Part shown: positions 1-6,173 of the stretch, piece after piece | Numbering within the stretch: the first letter of the stretch is position 1 | Layout: each line of letters starts with the position of its first letter | Source: Candidatus Coliplasma caballi | Lineage (GTDB): Bacteria > Bacillota > Clostridia > Oscillospirales > CAG-382 | Direction: 5' to 3' | NCBI GenBank assembly: GCA_018065365.1 | Contig: JAGHTH010000089.1 | Coordinates: 1-9,968 of the forward strand | Length of the DNA stretch: 9,968 nucleotides | The notes under the pieces: generated by a model | Database searches by the model: none | Told to the model about the DNA's origin: nothing | The model's input: only the letters and a program-made list of their open reading frames with translations | Position numbers and translations under genes: made by a program

Positions 1-1
1 G

Positions 2-274
2 ATCGCTTCCGAACGCGCACGCACGATCGAGGAAAAACTCGCCGGGCAGGGTATCTGCGTGAAGTTTGACGAGGCGTTTTTGCAAAAAGCGGTCGAAAGC
101 GCGGCGGCGGACGGCAACCGCGGCGCGAGGGAAGTTTGCCGCAGAGTGATGCGTTGGGCGGAAGAAGCGCTGGCGGGCGTTTTGACGGAGGGCAGCGCTC
201 CGCAGGACGCAGATCTCACGGTAACGAGCGAAAACGGGGCGCCGTGCGCGAAAATTTCGCGAAAAACCTATTGA
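2..274 (+). CDS. Clp-family AAA+ ATPase, C-terminal fragment (5' end outside window)
   Basis: This is an open frame from the window edge to TGA at 272-274, about 90 residues, clearly the end of a longer protein. The visible part matches the small C-terminal subdomain of the second ATPase module in ClpA/ClpB/ClpC-type proteins. A helix (ERARTIEEKLAGQGICV) is followed by a segment ending in the sensor-2 signature GAR (in DGNRGAREVCRRV), then a helix ending ALAGVLTEG and a short beta tail. In the family, the GAR arginine contacts ATP, and these unfoldases or disaggregases remodel proteins in the cytoplasm. The tail resembles ClpB/ClpC more than ClpX or HslU, but the exact subfamily cannot be decided without the Walker motifs upstream. 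A GTG at 59 is an internal valine codon, not a start. No terminator follows; the next promoter's -35 overlaps the stop codon. Confidence 0.65.
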   Translation: MASERARTIEEKLAGQGICVKFDEAFLQKAVESAAADGNRGAREVCRRVMRWAEEALAGVLTEGSAPQDADLTVTSENGAPCAKISRKTY

Positions 275-298
275 CAAATGAAAAAAACCGTGTATAAT
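271..298 (+). promoter_or_regulatory. Sigma-A promoter of the ylxM-ffh operon
   Basis: A perfect -35 hexamer TTGACA (271-276) and a perfect -10 hexamer TATAAT (293-298) are separated by 16 bp, one less than the usual optimum. Transcription would be expected to start near 304-306. The -35 overlaps the TGA stop (272-274) of the upstream Clp gene. The context fits: the first well-placed start codon with a ribosome binding site is ylxM at 371, giving a leader of about 65 nt. Confidence 0.85.
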
Positions 299-329
299 AG
301 TCCTGTAAAGCAAATCGCTTTACAGGACT
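299..329. promoter_or_regulatory. Perfect 13-bp inverted repeat at the ylxM transcription start (candidate operator)
   Basis: The arms 299-311 (AGTCCTGTAAAGC) and 317-329 (GCTTTACAGGACT) are exact reverse complements around a 5-base centre AAATC. The repeat begins at the base after the -10 hexamer and spans the expected start near 305. An RNA starting there would keep only about seven paired bases of the left arm, so a DNA operator explains the full symmetry better than an RNA stem. No T-run follows, so it is not a terminator. A second, weaker hairpin (332-336 with 343-347, CGCCG/CGGCG) lies just downstream in the leader. Which protein would bind is unknown; YlxM itself, the first product, has a helix-turn-helix and is one candidate (inference). 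Confidence 0.6.
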
Positions 330-370
330 TGCGCCGTTTACGCGGCGAAAAGAAAGAGGGGACCGGAAAG

Positions 371-712
371 ATGGCACCGCGTCGGGAAACCCTTTGCGCG
401 CTGCTGGATCTTTACGGGAACGCGCTGTCGGGAAGATGCAGAGAAGTTCTGGAGTTCTATTACGCGGACGATCTTTCGCTCGCGGAGATCTCCGAAAATC
501 TCGGGATCACCAGGCAGGGCGTACACGACGCCATCCGCAGAGGCGAGCAGGAATTGCTCGCTTTGGAAAAGGCGCTCGGATTCTCGGAGAAAGCCGCACG
601 CGCGGTGGCGCTTGCGGAAGAAATTGCCCGTGAGAGCGCAGAGCCGGAAACCAAAGAACTCGCGGGGAGGATCGCCGACCTGTTCACTGCCGAAAACGAA
701 GGAGATCACTGA
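371..712 (+). CDS. ylxM: YlxM family SRP-associated DNA-binding protein (UPF0122)
   Basis: The protein has 113 residues and resembles the YlxM/p13 family, small helix-turn-helix proteins encoded next to ffh in Firmicutes. The helix-turn-helix resembles sigma-70 region 4 and covers about residues 33-60 (DDLSLAEISENLGITRQGVHDAIRRGEQ), preceded by a helix with REVLEFYYADDLS, typical of the family. The C-terminal third (about 70-110) is charged, helical and less conserved. The ATG at 371 was chosen because it has an upstream AGAGGGG site (355-361 region). An in-frame ATG at 278 lies inside the promoter, before the expected transcript start, and cannot be used. The stop overlaps the ffh start in TGATG. 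The family has been linked to SRP operons, but its biochemical role is poorly defined. A role in autoregulation through the adjacent dyad is speculation. Confidence 0.9.
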   Translation: MAPRRETLCALLDLYGNALSGRCREVLEFYYADDLSLAEISENLGITRQGVHDAIRRGEQELLALEKALGFSEKAARAVALAEEIARESAEPETKELAGRIADLFTAENEGDH

Positions 713-2040
713 TGTTTTCAAACCTTGCCGATAAATTATCCGAGGCGTTCAAAAAGTTCCGCAGCAAAGGCAAACTGACCGAAGCGGACGTCAAGGCGGG
801 TATGCGTGAGATCAAGCTCGCGCTGCTGGAAGCCGACGTCAACTTCAAGGTGGTCAAGGCGTTCGTCGCGAAGGTTTCGGAACGCGCCGTCGGGAGCGAA
901 GTGCTGGAAAGTCTGCTGCCCGGTCAGCAGATCGTGAAGATCGTCAACGAGGAACTGACCGAGTTGATGGGCGGAACGAATTCCAAACTGACCATCGCGC
1001 CCAAACCGCCCACGGTCGTGCTGATGTGCGGCTTGCAGGGCTCCGGTAAGACGACGCACACCGCGAAGCTCGCGAAAATGTATAAAAAGCAGGGCAAGAA
1101 TCCGCTGTTGGTCGCCTGCGATATTTACCGTCCCGCAGCGATCAAACAGCTGCAGGTCGTGGCGGAGCAGGTGGGAGTTCCCGTGTTTGAGCGCGGGACG
1201 CAGAAGCCCGCCGAAACCGTGAAAGAGGCGTTGAAATACGCCGTGAAGTACGGACACGACATGGTGTTCATCGATACGGCGGGACGTCTGCACGTCGATG
1301 AAGAACTGATGGCGGAATTGCAGGAGATCAAAGAGGTCGCCGATCCGACCGAGATTCTGCTGGTCGTCGATTCGATGACCGGTCAGGACGCCGTCAACGT
1401 GGCGGAAAAGTTCAACGAGCTGCTTGACATCACGGGCGTGATCTTGACCAAACTCGACGGCGATACCCGAGGCGGCGCGGCGCTTTCCGTGCGGTACGTT
1501 ACCGGGAAGCCGATCAAGTTCATCGGTACGGGCGAGAAGCTGGACGCGATCGAGCCGTTCTATCCCGACCGCATGGCATCCCGTATTCTCGGGATGGGCG
1601 ACGTGCTTTCGCTGATCGAAAAGGCGGAGCAGGCGGTTGACGAGAAGAAAGCCGCCGAATTGGAGCGGAAGTTCCGCGAGCAGACTTTTACGCTGGAAGA
1701 TTTTCTTGACCAGCTCGAACAGCTCAAAGGAATGGGCTCGATGGATCAGCTGCTCGGCATGATGCCCGGCGTTAAGCCCGGCGCGCTGAAAGACGCGAAG
1801 ATCGACGAAAAAGCGATGGCGAAGACCGAGGCGATCATTCTTTCGATGACGCCTTACGAGCGGACGCATCCGAACGTATTGAATTCCAACCGCAAAAAGC
1901 GTATCGCGGCAGGCAGCGGAACGACGGTCGAGCAGATCAACCGATTGCTCAAGCAGTACGAACAGACCAAGGACATGATGAAGAAGTTCATGGGCGGCGG
2001 AAAGAAAAACCGGAAATTCAGAGGAATGTTCGGAATCTGA
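712..2040 (+). CDS. ffh: Signal recognition particle protein Ffh (SRP54)
   Basis: This is the GTPase subunit of the bacterial signal recognition particle. It binds 4.5S RNA and signal sequences of nascent membrane proteins and docks with FtsY at the membrane. Its 442 residues are a normal length. Domains in order: an N-terminal helical bundle (about 1-85), the GTPase G domain (about 95-295) and a methionine-rich M domain (about 300-430). Visible motifs are the P-loop GLQGSGKTT (107-115, Lys113), DTAGRL (188-193) and TKLDGDTRGG (246-255). In the M domain, LKGMGSMDQLLGMMPG and the RNA-binding stretch NRKKRIAAGSG (393-403) are present. The ATG shares one base with the ylxM stop (TGATG) and has GGAG at 701-704. 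ftsY, a frequent neighbour, is not in view. The long reverse-strand open frame opposite this gene is a codon-bias shadow. Confidence 0.98.
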   Translation: MFSNLADKLSEAFKKFRSKGKLTEADVKAGMREIKLALLEADVNFKVVKAFVAKVSERAVGSEVLESLLPGQQIVKIVNEELTELMGGTNSKLTIAPKPPTVVLMCGLQGSGKTTHTAKLAKMYKKQGKNPLLVACDIYRPAAIKQLQVVAEQVGVPVFERGTQKPAETVKEALKYAVKYGHDMVFIDTAGRLHVDEELMAELQEIKEVADPTEILLVVDSMTGQDAVNVAEKFNELLDITGVILTKLDGDTRGGAALSVRYVTGKPIKFIGTGEKLDAIEPFYPDRMASRILGMGDVLSLIEKAEQAVDEKKAAELERKFREQTFTLEDFLDQLEQLKGMGSMDQLLGMMPGVKPGALKDAKIDEKAMAKTEAIILSMTPYERTHPNVLNSNRKKRIAAGSGTTVEQINRLLKQYEQTKDMMKKFMGGGKKNRKFRGMFGI

Positions 2041-2148
2041 TGCAAGCCGGGGAGCGATTCTCCGGGGAACCCCGCGAAAAGCGGAAACAGAATCGAAAAA
2101 TAAAAAAAGAAAAAATAAATTTTTATCCAATTACGGAGGAACTTAACC
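2041..2148 (+). other. ffh-rpsP spacer with small hairpins and an A-rich tract
   Basis: This 108-base gap is the only real spacer in the long operon. It starts with a 7-bp stem containing one G-U pair (2047-2053 with 2059-2065) and a 4-bp stem CCGC/GCGG (2072-2075 with 2081-2084). A purine and A-rich run of about 30 bases follows (about 2095-2124). The rpsP ribosome binding site GGAGGA is at 2135-2140. No T-run follows the hairpins, so an intrinsic terminator is unlikely. I find no convincing -35/-10 pair. The region could be a processing site or an A-rich translation enhancer, but nothing in it settles this. Confidence 0.4.
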
Positions 2149-2391
2149 ATGGCAGTCAAAATCAGACTCAGAAGACTCGGCGCAAAGAAGGCGCCCTATT
2201 ACCGCATCGTCGTTGCAGATTCCCGCGCACCCCGCGACGGCAGATTCATCGAGGAGATCGGTACTTACAACCCGCTGACCGAGCCGTCTGTCTTTACGAT
2301 CGACGCGGAAAAGGCAAAGCAGTGGATCGCGAACGGCGCACAGCCCACCGAAACCGTGCGTGATCTGCTCAAAAAGAACGGAGTTATCTGA
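2149..2391 (+). CDS. rpsP: 30S ribosomal protein S16
   Basis: The 80-residue product matches bacterial S16 end to end. It opens with the typical MAVKIRLRRLGAKKAPYYRI and continues VVADSRAPRDGRFIEEIGTYNP, with a basic, RNA-binding N-terminal half. S16 binds 16S rRNA in the 30S body and is needed early in small-subunit assembly. The start is supported by a strong GGAGGA site 8 bases upstream (2135-2140). The C-terminus is short and ends DLLKKNGVI, as in many Firmicutes. The stop overlaps the next start in TGATG, and GGAG at 2380-2383 inside this gene serves khpA. The order rpsP-khpA-rimM-trmD is a classic conserved cluster. Confidence 0.98.
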   Translation: MAVKIRLRRLGAKKAPYYRIVVADSRAPRDGRFIEEIGTYNPLTEPSVFTIDAEKAKQWIANGAQPTETVRDLLKKNGVI

Positions 2392-2618
2392 TGAAGCAGA
2401 CGCTGACCGATCTTGTAAAAGCGATCGTGGAGCATCCCGATCAGGTTTCCGTGGAGGAACGGGACGAAGGCGATACCGTCGTCCTCGAACTGACGGTTGC
2501 CAAGCAGGACGTCGGCCGTGTGATCGGTAAGGAAGGCAAAATCGCGAAGAGCATCCGTACCGTGATGCGCGCCGCCGCTGCCAAAGAAGGCAAGCGTGTC
2601 ATCGTGGACATCCTCTGA
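2391..2618 (+). CDS. khpA: KH-domain RNA-binding protein KhpA (YlqC)
   Basis: This is a small 75-residue protein consisting of essentially one KH domain. The RNA-binding loop GKEG (46-49) sits in GRVIGKEGKIAKSIRTVMRAAAAKEGKRVIVDI, the signature of the YlqC/KhpA family. The N-terminal part (LTDLVKAIVEHPDQVSVEE) also fits. In Gram-positive bacteria, KhpA pairs with KhpB (Jag/EloR) and binds a wide set of RNAs, affecting cell elongation and small-RNA biology. The partner is not in this window. It is placed between S16 and RimM as expected, with TGATG overlaps at both ends, so it is probably translated by coupling. There is no sign of an intervening ylqD. Confidence 0.96.
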   Translation: MKQTLTDLVKAIVEHPDQVSVEERDEGDTVVLELTVAKQDVGRVIGKEGKIAKSIRTVMRAAAAKEGKRVIVDIL

Positions 2619-3124
2619 TGAAACGGTTTCTGGAAGCGGGACGGCTGAATTCGCCCAGAGGTCTGAAGGGCGAGATCCGTTTCGATTGCTGGTGTGATTC
2701 CCCGGAGTTTCTTTCGGGGGTGGAAAAACTGTATCTGGATCCGGAAGGAAAGCGTGCCCTGACTGTGGAACGCTTTCTTCCTCATCTGGGGACCGTGATC
2801 TTCCGGGAGTTCCCCGATCGCACCGCCGTCAGTTCGCTGACGGGACGCACGGTCTGGTTCGACCGGGAAGACGTTGTTTTGCCGGAAGGCAGTTGGTTCA
2901 ACGACGACCTGATCGGAACGCCCGTGACGGCCGGACGGACGAACGCCGTCATCGGAACATTACGGGAAGTCGAGGAGCGCGGCGGAAAGATCTTATGGCA
3001 CATCGCCGAGGGCGGAAAGGAATTTCTGTTCCCCGCCGTCAAGGATCTGATCGTTTCGGTCAAACCGGGCGAAGCGATCGTCGTAACGCTGATCGACGGA
3101 ATGGACGAATGGTATGCGATTTGA
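2618..3124 (+). CDS. rimM: Ribosome maturation factor RimM
   Basis: The 168-residue product helps mature the 30S head by binding S19. It has the family's two beta-barrel domains. The N-terminal domain contains the glycine signature PRGLKGEIRF (13-22). The C-terminal PRC-barrel domain starts near residue 92 with SWFNDDLIGTPV, runs through VIGTLREVEE and KEFLFPAVKDLI, and closes with LIDGMDE, where most homologues have PEGL. The ATG overlaps the khpA stop by one base. The 3' end overlaps trmD by 11 bases. The Gly-Met at 161-162 in place of Gly-Leu is a mild variation. Position and fold agree, so the assignment is secure. Confidence 0.95.
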   Translation: MKRFLEAGRLNSPRGLKGEIRFDCWCDSPEFLSGVEKLYLDPEGKRALTVERFLPHLGTVIFREFPDRTAVSSLTGRTVWFDREDVVLPEGSWFNDDLIGTPVTAGRTNAVIGTLREVEERGGKILWHIAEGGKEFLFPAVKDLIVSVKPGEAIVVTLIDGMDEWYAI

Positions 3125-3836
3125 CGTTCTGACGTTATTTCCCGATATGATGGAAAGTATTTTTTCGGCCAGCATTCTGGGCAGAGCCCGGAGTGCCGGT
3201 CTTATTGACGTTCATTGCCATGATATCCGGGATTACACCAAGGACAAGCATCGAAAGGTTGACGACACGCCTTACGGCGGAGGGTTCGGCATGGTTATGG
3301 CGTGCCAGCCCGCCGTGGACTGTATCCGCGCCGTCAAAGCGATGGAAGCGGGGAAAACCCGCACGATCTATCTTTCCCCCCAGGGAAAAGTGCTGACGCA
3401 GCAGCGGGCGCGGGAACTTTGCGAGTATGACCGGCTGATCCTGCTGTGCGGGCATTACGAGGGGATCGACGAGCGCATCATCGATCTGGAAGTGGACGAG
3501 GAGATCTCGGCAGGCGATTACGTTCTGACCGGGGGAGAACTTCCCGCCGCGATCCTGGTCGATTGCGTGTCCCGTATGCAAGACGGCGTGCTTGCAAACC
3601 GGGAATGTTATGAAAACGAGAGTCTTTCCGACGGGCTGTTGGAATATCCGCAATACACCAAGCCGCGCGTGTACGAGGGGTTGGAAGTCCCCGAGGTGCT
3701 GATCAACGGCAACCACGCGCTGCAGGCAAAGTGGAAGAAAGAGCAGTCGATCGAACGGACCAAACGAAAACGCCCCGATCTTTGGAAAGCGTTGGGAATG
3801 GAAGATGGCGACGAACGGACTGATCCAAACGTATAA
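3114..3836 (+). CDS. trmD: tRNA (guanine37-N1)-methyltransferase TrmD
   Basis: This SAM-dependent enzyme methylates G37 next to the anticodon of tRNAs that read CNN-type codons, and so prevents +1 frameshifting. Its 240 residues are close to the normal length. Motifs of the SPOUT trefoil-knot fold are intact: YLSPQGK (86-92), LCGHYEGIDER (111-121) and EISAGDYVLTGGELPA (130-145). The linker and active site SDGLLEYPQYTKP contains Asp173, the position of the family's catalytic aspartate, with Arg154 also present. PEVLINGNH (193-201) follows. The start codon lies 11 bases inside rimM, with no strong ribosome binding site visible, which suggests translational coupling. The last 32 bases overlap the next gene. 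Confidence 0.97.
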   Translation: MRFDVLTLFPDMMESIFSASILGRARSAGLIDVHCHDIRDYTKDKHRKVDDTPYGGGFGMVMACQPAVDCIRAVKAMEAGKTRTIYLSPQGKVLTQQRARELCEYDRLILLCGHYEGIDERIIDLEVDEEISAGDYVLTGGELPAAILVDCVSRMQDGVLANRECYENESLSDGLLEYPQYTKPRVYEGLEVPEVLINGNHALQAKWKKEQSIERTKRKRPDLWKALGMEDGDERTDPNV

Positions 3837-5676
3837 AGCGAATAGAGCAGCCCGCAAGCTCGTAAAAAAGACGGGCGGCAAAACGGGCTCGCGCCTGTTC
3901 CGGCGTCTGCGCGCGAACAGCGTGTTTTTGTCCGCGTCCGGCAGATTGTCCGCGCGGATCTCCTGGTCGCTGACGCACGGCGTCGCTTCCGGCGTGCTTT
4001 GCGGCGCGGATCGTGTCGAACGGGCGTGGCGGAACGGTCTGCTGATGCGCGGCGTGCGGTCGCTGCAAAAGGCGGACGCTTCTTCCGCGACGTTCCGGAA
4101 AGCCGTTGCGGTCGGTGCGGACCGGAGCCGGATCTTTGCGCTGACGGCGAAGCTGCGGCGCGCGTTCCTGCACACCCGCGTGCGATTCTTCGGGATCGTG
4201 GGGTTGTTCTCCGCGCTGTACGCGATCGGCGGACTCGTGCTGAGTTATTATTTCGGAATGGCGTACGGCGCTTATACGCTCGCGGATCCGATCGTGGCGG
4301 CGTGCCTGCTGCTCGCGTCGGTGCCGCTGTTGTTCTCCGGGAAACCGGTCAACCGGGCGTGCCGGGAAAACCGGCTGCTTTCGTGGTTGTTCTTGCGCGT
4401 GCTGGGAGTCGATCCCGCGTCCGTGCGGGAAGATCCGGGCGAGCGGGTGTCCGCGCGAGGCGGGCTTGCGTTCGTGTTCGGAACGACGCTCGGGCTGCTG
4501 TCGGTGTTCTTTTCGCCGGCGAGGGTGCTTGCCGTTACGGCGAGCGTGCTGTTCTGCGCGATCGTTCTTTGCGTCCCCGAGGTGGGGTTGATGGCGGCGG
4601 TCATTCTGCTGCCGGTCGCACCGCTTTCCGCGACCGCGATGGCGGCGTGCGGAGCGGCGGTCTCCTATTTCAGTAAATTCCTGCGGCTGAAACGCAATTT
4701 CCGTTTCGGCGCGGGCGAAGCGTTCCTGCTGCTTTGCGTGCTTGCCTTCCGGGCTGCCGCGTGGAGCGGGGGCGAAACGGAAACGGCGAAGACCGTACTG
4801 CTGTACGGGCTGCTCTGGATCCTGACGGTCAATCTCGTCAAGACCGAGGCGCTGTTCCGGAAATTCCTTTCCTGCCTGCTGTACGGCGGGATCTTTACGT
4901 TGCTGTTACCCGCGGCTACGGGACTGTTGGAGCGGTTTGCTCCCGCGGCGTGGCAGATCGCGCTTCCGGAATGGGGACTTTCCCCGACGGTGCTGCGCTG
5001 CTACCTGCTGACGCTGCTGCCGATCGCGTTGTTTTCCGCAAAGCGATTTGCCGGCTTTGCCTGTCTCGGACTTTCCGCCGCGTTGGGATATTTGCTCGGC
5101 GACCCGTGGTTGTGGCTGGGCGCGCTGCTCGTGGCGCTCTTCTATTTCGCGGTCGCGCACCGTGCGGCGATCGGCGCCGCCGTGGCGGGCGTTCTGACCG
5201 TTCCGCTCGTGGTTTCCGCGTTCGGAAGCGGGATGGGGACTTTGAACGCCGGGCTTTCACACGCACCGGGCGTGCTTCTGCACCGATTCTGGCTGACCGG
5301 CATCGGCGCGGGAGAAAAGGCGATCACTTCGGCGGCGGGCGCCTGTGGGATCCTGCTTGACGGGGTGTCCTGCGGGTTGTATTCCCGCATTCTGCTGGAA
5401 GGCGGTATCGTGCAGTTGATCGCGTTTGCGCTGACGGCGGGGTTTGCCCTGCAATGTATGGGCTGCTGCCTGCAAAAAGAGCCGATCCCGCTTGTGCGGA
5501 AGATCTGCGGAGGGTTGGCGGCGGGCGCTGCCGCGTTTCTGGTTTCCGCAGGGTTTACGGACGTGTTTTCCGATCTGCGCGTGCTTGGGGTGTTCTTCTG
5601 CATCTGCGCCGCGATGACGATCCCGCGCGGACTGTACGCGGGCGCGGAGCAGTCGGACGAAGCCGCGCTGTCATGA
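3805..5676 (+). CDS. Polytopic membrane protein, O-antigen ligase/polymerase-like (Wzy_C-type)
   Basis: This 623-residue protein has a basic, Arg/Lys-rich N-terminus of about 120 residues (KANRAARKLVKKTGGK, SRLFRRLRA) followed by roughly 12-15 hydrophobic segments. Clear ones are near 128-150, 156-178, 219-280, 329-347, 354-372, 397-473, 530-550, 568-586 and 592-606. The late region WLTGIGAGEKAITSA (496-510) and LLEGGIVQLIAFALTAG (530-546) resembles the Wzy_C loop and following helix of O-antigen ligases and polymerases. The histidine usual in the SHN-type motif is not seen; this segment reads DGVSCGLYSRILLEGG. Related clostridial envelope proteins have a similar long N-terminus (from memory). 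The likely role is polymerisation or transfer of a cell-surface polysaccharide at the membrane; the substrate is unknown. The start is the first ATG, inside trmD, with a modest GGGAATGGAAG site. The stop overlaps the next gene (ATGA). Confidence 0.55.
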   Translation: MATNGLIQTYKANRAARKLVKKTGGKTGSRLFRRLRANSVFLSASGRLSARISWSLTHGVASGVLCGADRVERAWRNGLLMRGVRSLQKADASSATFRKAVAVGADRSRIFALTAKLRRAFLHTRVRFFGIVGLFSALYAIGGLVLSYYFGMAYGAYTLADPIVAACLLLASVPLLFSGKPVNRACRENRLLSWLFLRVLGVDPASVREDPGERVSARGGLAFVFGTTLGLLSVFFSPARVLAVTASVLFCAIVLCVPEVGLMAAVILLPVAPLSATAMAACGAAVSYFSKFLRLKRNFRFGAGEAFLLLCVLAFRAAAWSGGETETAKTVLLYGLLWILTVNLVKTEALFRKFLSCLLYGGIFTLLLPAATGLLERFAPAAWQIALPEWGLSPTVLRCYLLTLLPIALFSAKRFAGFACLGLSAALGYLLGDPWLWLGALLVALFYFAVAHRAAIGAAVAGVLTVPLVVSAFGSGMGTLNAGLSHAPGVLLHRFWLTGIGAGEKAITSAAGACGILLDGVSCGLYSRILLEGGIVQLIAFALTAGFALQCMGCCLQKEPIPLVRKICGGLAAGAAAFLVSAGFTDVFSDLRVLGVFFCICAAMTIPRGLYAGAEQSDEAALS

Positions 5677-6173
5677 AAGGATGGGCAAAGACGATGAACA
5701 AGAAAAAAAGAGTTCCCGTATTCGACCTCGTACTGTTGGTACTGATCGCCGCCGGCATTGCCGCGGGCGTGTTCTGGTTTGACCGCAGGACGTCGCAGAA
5801 TACGGTGGAGTTGGAATATACCGTTACGTTTTCCGAAGTGGAAATCGCTTACGCGGGCTGTTTTTCGGAAGGCAAAGGGCTGTACGACCGCGAGGGCGTT
5901 TCGATGGGTACCGTCGTGAGTTCTTACGGGACGGCGTCGCTGATCCGCACGTTTGACCCCACACCCAAAGAGGAAGGGGCGTATTCGTACCGGCAGTCGC
6001 GTTCCGAAACGCTGCGCGACGTAACCGTTACGATCACGGTGTCTGCCGAGAAGAAGCCGGACGGATATTACGTCGGCGATACGCAGATCGCGGCGGGACT
6101 GACGCTGGATCTGATGACCGGCGGCTACGCGGGAAGCGCGAGCGTCGAGCAGGTTAGCGAGGTGGCGGAATGA
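5673..6173 (+). CDS. DUF4330-like single-pass membrane protein, copy 1
   Basis: This is a 166-residue protein with a short basic cytoplasmic start (MKGWAKTMNKKKR), one membrane helix at about 17-36 (FDLVLLVLIAAGIAAGVFWF), and an extracytoplasmic domain rich in beta strands. The pattern VELEYTVTFSEVE, then a Gly-rich turn GVSMGTV, a Val/Thr-rich strand DVTVTITVSA and a late hydrophilic GGYAGSASVEQV fits the DUF4330 family from memory. The function of that family is unknown. The ATG at 5673 overlaps the preceding stop as ATGA but lacks a ribosome binding site. An in-frame ATG at 5694 (MNKKKRVPVF) has GAAAGGATGG upstream and is a credible alternative start. Coupling to the ligase-like gene and a second similar gene directly after it suggest a joint envelope role (inference). 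Confidence 0.6.
   Translation: MKGWAKTMNKKKRVPVFDLVLLVLIAAGIAAGVFWFDRRTSQNTVELEYTVTFSEVEIAYAGCFSEGKGLYDREGVSMGTVVSSYGTASLIRTFDPTPKEEGAYSYRQSRSETLRDVTVTITVSAEKKPDGYYVGDTQIAAGLTLDLMTGGYAGSASVEQVSEVAE

Noticed and set aside
278..370. An upstream ATG extending YlxM by 31 residues
   Set aside because: The ATG lies between the -35 and -10 hexamers, upstream of the expected transcript start, and the extension would translate the dyad. The ATG at 371 has a proper ribosome binding site.
736..2130. A 464-residue open frame on the reverse strand opposite ffh
   Set aside because: Ffh is certain on the forward strand. The reverse product is rich in His, Arg, Leu and Phe with no recognisable motif, as expected from the complement of GC-rich codons.
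3135..4175. A 346-residue reverse-strand open frame across trmD and the ligase-like gene
   Set aside because: It spans the junction of two well-supported forward genes, has low-complexity Arg/Ala-rich composition and resembles no family.
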